Source of the DNA: Tipula vernalis
Lineage: Eukaryota > Arthropoda > Insecta > Diptera > Tipulidae
DNA: 64,000 nt
Direction of reading: 5' to 3'
NCBI GenBank assembly: GCA_958295665.1
Contig: OY282560.1
Span: 310,229,236 to 310,293,235 of the forward strand
Both the position numbers and the translations under genes were made by a program. The notes under the pieces were generated by a model that was not told the origin of the DNA, ran no database searches, and saw only the letters and a program-made list of their open reading frames with translations. Positions 61,901-64,000 of this stretch are shown in pieces (within the stretch, counting starts at the first letter, position 1; every line of letters begins with the position of its first letter).

Positions 61901-63143
61901 TGAGAGAATACTGAGTGAATATTGTGTGAACAATGAGTGAGTTCATGCGACGTGAATGATTAATTAAAAAATTTGCCTTAAATATACTTTTAAGTGACAT
62001 ATTTACAAGTTTTTAATTTATAAATTTTGAAGTACTAAGGATTTTATTTTGCTTCAATTTTCTAAAATTTTAAAAATATATCGGCGTCCTTAAAGAAGCG
62101 GCGCCTATAATATACCACATTGTAAGATCAAATTGAACCTATCCGCCGTTAAATACAAACAAAAAACACACAGGCAAATACAAAAAACATAAACTAACAA
62201 ATAAGGTAAAACTATGTTGCAACAGACTATTTTGAAACCAAAGCCAGTTCATAGTAGAAGTATAACAACACTATTAACTGATACCACATCAAACATCAAC
62301 AATTATAGCAGACCACAAAATGATACCGTATATATAATTATTTCGCAGGAAACTACCCCATTTTCAGTTGCGGACATCGATGAAGTGACAACAACAACAA
62401 CAACTACAAACAAACCGATATTGCATCATATATTTGCTGTTGAGTATGATTCTGCGGAAAAAGACGGTAATATTACTAAAACAGATTTAGGCCAAAATAT
62501 TAATTGTGATGATGATTCAAGTAATACCAGCCAACCTTCGAAAGAAGAAATAAGTAAACGATTAGAAAAATTAGTTGAAATCAATCGAATTGTGGTGATT
62601 CATTCAAAACTGGAAAATCATAAAACTAAATCAAATAGCTCCGATTTTATACTCGAAAACATTCCAACTATTAATAAAATTGGTGAAATAAGTCGCTGGA
62701 TCACAGTAAAATTACAAAATAATAATAACAAAAGTTACATCGGCAACCCAATAGATCCCACCAATGCAACGGCGCAAAATAAAAGTAAAATACTCAATTC
62801 GAAAATAATATTTGATGTTGAAACATCTACAATTCCGCTCGAAGGTCTATTTGAAGAACATAGAATATTTTTTGACAATGAAGTGATCAACTATCAAATT
62901 ACTAAGCCACCACTTGAAATTAATGGGGACAATTTAGAAATTAACGAAGGAACTGAATCAACGACAACTAACTATTATCAGGATCGAGTATTACAATCCA
63001 AATCAAATTACAACAAATCGACTGAACCAGCTAAACAAAGACATAGTTTTTTTAAATTACACGAGACTGCAACTTACGACTCTGTTGCAAATATTAGCCA
63101 TGAGACTGATAACGTAAAATTGCAGCCCATTACTGAAAGACAG
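43957..63143 (+). CDS. Cht6: Group VI chitinase (Cht6-like), multi-exon, continues beyond window
   Basis: Coding exons by splice sites and phase: 43957-44510, 44573-44777, 44832-45017, 45073-46694, 46756-47338, and 62226-63143 (1356 codons so far; donor GTTAGT at 63144, so more follows). The product hydrolyses or remodels chitin outside the cell. Residues 1-22 form a signal peptide (MKVHRFWILTLICFTIIPSS); about 25-394 is a GH18 barrel with catalytic FDGLDLDWEYP (Asp145, Glu147) and MFWSIDTDDF; about 478-537 is a CBM14/peritrophin-A domain with six Cys (from FKCEEDGFFPHPRDCKKY). A long Thr/Pro-rich, mucin-like tail follows. One GH18 plus one CBM14 and a very long tail is the group VI pattern. 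The four short introns are 54-62 bp; the next is about 14.9 kb. The symbol is by architecture, not alignment. Confidence 0.88.
47855..48190 (+). repeat. Degenerate CAACTCAATCTC minisatellite
   Basis: About 330 bp of diverged short units such as CAACTCAACCTGCAACTCAA and CCCAACTCAATC, with a period near 12-14 bases and strong strand asymmetry (pyrimidine/A-rich, G-poor). Confidence 0.7.
48452..48730 (-). pseudogene. Possible ZAD zinc-finger domain relic
   Basis: An open frame of 92 codons reads NFDHCRLCLFSIKSVGKTVY then DLPVQLSFELVIQLTL and KLFAYIGVKRKQF...SSDFRQQEL. The start fits a ZAD domain (CRLCL, then a hydrophobic helix). In ZAD proteins a second pair, 'YICxxC', would follow; here the two positions are Gly and Arg, so zinc binding would be lost. 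No C2H2 fingers follow. Probably a decayed exon or retrocopy; the call rests on pattern only. Confidence 0.4.
48760..49560 (+). pseudogene. RTE-type LINE reverse transcriptase relic
   Basis: Plus-strand fragments in order: QAYDSIKRNSL, YSGLPSKLI, EVRQGDSIAPTLFNLSLEFV, YTDDICILSR (in place of YADD), then, after a deletion, KVNELKYLGSLINEQNSASV, CKIKLNIYKALIRLVIT and GFIKSSRVRWLGHVLRSQNR. This block order is that of RTE-clade elements. Multiple frameshifts and stops; dead. Confidence 0.75.
49680..50350 (+). pseudogene. LTR retrotransposon gag-protease relic
   Basis: One frame (49679-49963) carries YCFKNCREIGYKG, stop, NC, a decayed CCHC knuckle. About 300 bp later (50275-50345) is PYASIEIEGSTIQGLLDSGA followed by TISIFP, the active-site region of a retroviral-type aspartic protease. 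Likely a gypsy-like fragment; no LTRs were found. Confidence 0.6.
50390..52120 (+). pseudogene. Helitron Rep/helicase relic
   Basis: Fragments match the C-terminal half of insect Helitron helicases in order: YQMARYISSNGAVWRIL then ERHPTIVHLSVHLENGQRVY (50567-50700), ALAVASSG-like AFAVASSGIAATAMAGERT (about 51100-51155), CKLIVWDECTLAHKKSLEAL (51238-51297), GDCRQTLP (about 51372-51395), ILAPSNASVNQINEQIRNQI (51540-51598), AVNYPLEFLNSLEPPA, then LLRNLDPPKLCNRTWLQKFL and DLPFSFKRLQFPVRLSF (to about 51945). The Walker A part is destroyed, and stops are frequent. The family moves by rolling-circle replication; neither terminus was identified. Confidence 0.82.
52450..53160. repeat. Minisatellite of about 107 bp (locus B)
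   Basis: Six or seven diverged units with a period of about 107-112 bp. Landmarks per unit: CCATATTCCAGAA, TTTATCTAAAAATCATTTTA, GAATCCCATTTCCA, AATTTCATCATAATCGGTTA and AAGAAATAACCAAGTTC. Same family as 42985-43310 and 56840-56985. It ends about 75 bp before the 3' end of the antisense nested gene. Confidence 0.85.
53233..54325 (-). CDS. Nested antisense gene, four exons, function not recognised
   Basis: Exons on the minus strand: 54325-54229, 54158-53932, 53867-53598, 53529-53233 (891 bases, 296 residues plus stop). All three introns have GT/AG ends and matching phase (1, 0, 0), and are about 64-70 bp. The protein starts MFDHFILNLEFVFVRVGLKK and ends EEKPDYEFYE. It is mostly helical in appearance, acidic at the C-terminus, and has no signal peptide or membrane segment. 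The last exon has a Cys-x2-Cys (YCKMCNV). Just downstream of the ATG, a good 3' splice site (TTTTATTTTAAATTTAG) could mean that further 5' exons exist and the ATG is not the true start. No family recognised. It lies antisense in the large chitinase intron. Confidence 0.75.
54326..56835. other. AT-rich intronic stretch
   Basis: No gene recognised. CTTGTGAGTAG occurs at about 54992 and 55575, and GCCATCTATTA at about 54866 and 55462, hinting at a diverged duplicated or inserted segment between them, but no boundaries could be defined. Confidence 0.35.
56840..56985. repeat. Single unit of the 107 bp minisatellite family (locus C)
   Basis: GGCCATATTCCAGAACTTTA, TCTAAAAATCATTTTAGAAT and TTTCATCAAAATCGGATAAG match the unit at 52450-53160 closely. 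It is one complete unit with a partial preceding unit. Confidence 0.75.
57574..57890 (-). pseudogene. LINE RNase H domain fragment
   Basis: The minus strand reads GNIKADGLARLGTVGYTNSK near 57800-57890, then KWSDSTSCVITRCVWPKLDL and LQRCQAGMLVGVITGHMIY. This is the end of an RNase H domain and the following segment found in I/LOA-related non-LTR elements. Only this 3' coding piece remains. Confidence 0.65.
57945..58083 (+). repeat. Degenerate GTGAATAAT minisatellite (left of copia)
   Basis: Loosely repeated units such as AGTGAATAATCAGTGAATAA and GGGTGAATAATAGTGAA. The same composition resumes right after the copia element (61616-61690 and 61880-61940), so the element landed inside this repeat. 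Confidence 0.7.
58084..58266 (+). repeat. Copia 5' LTR
   Basis: 183 bp, TGTTGG...CCAACA. Compared with the 3' LTR it has 7 extra bases in the ATGTTATGTATCTGCG region and one A/C difference (GTGTACAGTCG here). Confidence 0.93.
58267..58280 (+). promoter_or_regulatory. Copia primer-binding site
   Basis: GGTTATGGGACCAG immediately follows the 5' LTR. It resembles the internal initiator-tRNA-Met half-molecule site used by Drosophila copia (established for that family); the primer here is inferred. Confidence 0.7.
58330..58999 (+). pseudogene. Copia gag, frameshifted
   Basis: ATG 58330 gives MANNYIPSIEKLKGRENYNT WQFAVKTYLE, a copia gag N-terminus. A deletion with a frame change near 58470 joins it to VWDKLKQTFEDSGLTRKVGL (58479 onward). 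A stop at 58752 follows AELSDE. The CCHC knuckle region (58930-58990: CYGCNNFGHTY) is disrupted by a small insertion, so CPNKK falls in another frame. Confidence 0.8.
59000..59772 (+). pseudogene. Copia protease and truncated integrase
   Basis: Open frame with the aspartic protease site YIDSGASSHMT (about 59117-59150), then the GAG-pre-integrase zinc-binding region (LWHRRLGHMNIDYM, CVVCLKGKQAKQPFK) and the first strand of the integrase core (VLQIVHSDVCGPME, with the first catalytic Asp). A stop at 59770 follows at once, and the rest of the integrase core is missing before RT sequence resumes at about 59860. Transposition from this copy would need integrase from elsewhere. Confidence 0.85.
59928..61415 (+). 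CDS. Copia reverse transcriptase-RNase H, intact 495-residue frame
   Basis: Uninterrupted frame from MKSEYDSLIENETWTLVNLP through RT motifs: KARVVIKGCAQTKGIDY, DHMDAVTAFLQGDLNEDIYM, KALYGLKQTSREW, the catalytic VYVDDLLLF (about 60445-60470) and SILYAAQGTRPDIAYAVS; then RNase H: GYCDADWAGDIDERQSVTGY, STTKAEYMALSAATQEAMWL, DSKSALDL and HIDIRHHYVR. It ends 20 bp before the 3' LTR. All visible catalytic residues are present. The ATG is internal; in the parent element this was part of a gag-pol polyprotein, so expression from this copy is doubtful. Confidence 0.88.
   Translation: MKSEYDSLIENETWTLVNLPSDRKAIDCKWVFKTKIDASGKLRYKARVVIKGCAQTKGIDYSETYSPVVRYTSIRYLMALASKFELDIDHMDAVTAFLQGDLNEDIYMLQPVGYGNGTKVCKLKKALYGLKQTSREWNIKLDKVLTNIGFKRSKVDPCIYYNIEKSKMIFLAVYVDDLLLFSNCAEIKDKVKMELNNHFKMKDFGEAKSCLGINITRDREKYKIWIDQEKYINEVLIRFNMSNCNPVSTPCDINLKLSKEMCPKNTSEINEMECVPYQQAVGSILYAAQGTRPDIAYAVSIVSRFNNNPDRQHWNAVKRILRYLKGTSSMKLEFSKYGNSDLMGYCDADWAGDIDERQSVTGYVFMMQGGPLSWNSKKQPTVALSTTKAEYMALSAATQEAMWLKNFENEFQFGKPKSVKILCDSKSALDLVATNGYHARTKHIDIRHHYVRKCVEDQKIKIASISTDQMVADILTKGLSKDKHTSCCSGLGILN
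61435..61610 (+). repeat. Copia 3' LTR
   Basis: 176 bp, same ends as the 5' LTR; followed by the target duplication GTCAA. Confidence 0.93.
61616..62225 (+). repeat. GTGAATAAT minisatellite (right of copia) and AT-rich intron end
   Basis: Short diverged units continue at 61616-61690 and 61880-61940 (GAATACTGAGTGAATATTGT). The rest up to the predicted exon at 62226 shows no gene. Confidence 0.55.
62226..63143 (+). CDS. Cht6: Distal tail exon of the Cht6-like chitinase
   Basis: An open frame of 306 codons whose predicted acceptor (GCAACAG at 62219-62225) and donor (CAG/GTTAGT at 63143) are both phase 0, matching the phase-0 donor AAG/GTGAGT at 47338. Composition agrees with the preceding tail: Thr runs (TTTTTTT near residue 60), many N-x-S/T sites, and a charged helix SKEEISKRLEKLVEINRIVV. 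The acceptor lacks a strong pyrimidine tract, and an in-frame ATG at 62214 offers no better start. Assignment to the chitinase rests on phase, orientation and composition; a separate gene is the alternative. Confidence 0.68.
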
Positions 63144-64000
63144 GTTAGTTTACGTGTCAAATAGACTATTACTAATAATTTTTGGTTAGATTAATAAAAT
63201 TAAAAATAAAACTTATTGGTTGTAAGACTATGACGCTTTGACTTTGAACTCATTATATAGTGGTTTTCTCAATAGTGATTTTGGTTACCCCTGTTCGTTT
63301 GATTTTGGTGACCCCTGTGAATTTCCTGTACCCCAATCGAAAAATACTATGGTTCAGGTTTCAAGCAACTTTATCAATGAACTCAGCTGAAAATTGAAAT
63401 AAAACGTTTTATAACAGGTAAAATAAAATAAACAACAAAAATAAGCGACAACACAACCAACTTGTACTTTGCAAAATCGCGGTCACAAGCAACAACAACT
63501 TTAAAATCGCCAAAATATGATCACGTTTCAAAGGTTTGAGTACACCCACGTTCAAATGTCAGAAAATTTTCCAATGTCGAACCTCTATCAATACCTTCAG
63601 TGTTTTGTTTCCATTTCGTTTGGAGTTCGGCCCCTTGGTAATTCAAGCCTGGATGGTTTCTTACTAGATTTTCGCAATTTATCCTTAAATAGGCTTTAGA
63701 TTATTTGTGGTTCAGTGAACATTAACAATCCAATGAGTGAGAGCAAAAGTATCGATCGAGTTTATACTGTTGTTGTTGTTTTATTTTTTTACTAAATTTT
63801 GACACAACCTACCCAGACATCAAATTTTGTGACCTTTCAGCTTCGATGGATGAACTTCACATGAAACGTGGAACTAACCCGTTCATCTCCATTGATAAGC
63901 AAGTTTCCAGTACCAATTAGACAATTGAAGCTTAATAACTTGAACGAATCTTAATAAAGGGATTCGATTAAACCACTACTTTGAGAGATTGTATATAAAT
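63144..64000 (+). other. Following intron of the chitinase gene
   Basis: Starts with donor GTTAGT at 63144. No acceptor or further exon recognised before the window ends. A short direct repeat, GATTTTGGTTACCCCTG / GATTTTGGTGACCCCTG, lies at 63279-63317, and a GTT run at 63769-63779. Confidence 0.5.

Larger units (their letters stand above)
47339..62225 (+). other. Giant intron of the chitinase gene, about 14.9 kb
   Basis: Bounded by donor GTGAGT at 47339 and a predicted acceptor at 62225. It is filled with minisatellites, RTE, LTR, Helitron, LINE and copia sequence and one antisense gene. The other introns of this gene are about 60 bp, so size growth is due to insertions. Confidence 0.65.

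Noticed and set aside
62214..62225. ATG 62214 as start of an independent gene
   Set aside because: The frame opens only nine bases before this ATG, has no signal peptide or domain start, and its composition and phase fit the chitinase tail better. Kept as the alternative.
1..64000. A defence, toxin-antitoxin, CRISPR or other prokaryote-style system
   Set aside because: Introns, LINE/LTR/DNA transposons and animal gene structure throughout; no repeat-spacer array or operon.

Overview
Organism and setting: this is a eukaryotic, AT-rich insect genome segment, most likely from a fly or gnat (inference). The evidence is short 54-62 bp introns with GT/AG ends, a chitinase with insect-type architecture, and a dense mix of insect transposon families. 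I see no bacterial operons, CRISPR arrays, rRNA or tRNA genes.

Host genes: two are supported. (1) A plus-strand group VI chitinase (Cht6-like) begins at 43957. Five coding exons lie within 43957-47338; after an intron of about 14.9 kb, a sixth coding exon lies at 62226-63143, and the gene continues past the window. It encodes a signal peptide, a GH18 catalytic domain, one CBM14 chitin-binding domain and a long Thr-rich tail with a recurring QY..I.R.R motif. (2) A four-exon minus-strand gene (53233-54325, 296 aa, function not recognised) sits antisense inside that giant intron.

Layout: 1-3.05 kb holds a dead BEL/Pao element (minus strand) whose gag is split by an (AT)n tract. 4.0-5.2 kb holds Harbinger relics (a nuclease N-terminus and a MADF-like accessory gene). 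7.3-8.9 kb is a dead piggyBac. 10.1-15.7 kb is a large diverged higher-order repeat block. 16.8-18.5 kb is a dead mariner-like transposase split by an 824 bp foldback element. 18.9-20.9 kb is a CR1-like LINE and 21.0-22.4 kb a Penelope-like element with an inverted copy of its endonuclease end. 25.7-28.4 kb has Tc1-like relics, one split by a 516 bp hAT-type MITE. 28.65-34.9 kb is a jockey-type LINE (minus) with two insertions, one a nearly perfect hairpin. 36.4-40.9 kb is a second, different jockey-type LINE (plus). 41.3-42.8 kb has gypsy and piggyBac fragments. The chitinase and its transposon-filled intron follow (RTE, LTR gag-pro, Helitron, a LINE RNase H piece, and a young copia with both LTRs).

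How it fits together: apart from the chitinase and its nested gene, almost everything recognisable is transposon debris in several nested layers. Target-site duplications let some insertions be ordered in time. I did not find a convincing new multi-gene system. The most unusual items are the 5.6 kb nested repeat block, the recent hairpin insertion in the jockey element, a minisatellite family of about 107 bp seen at three loci on both sides of the chitinase 5' half, and the unassigned nested gene.
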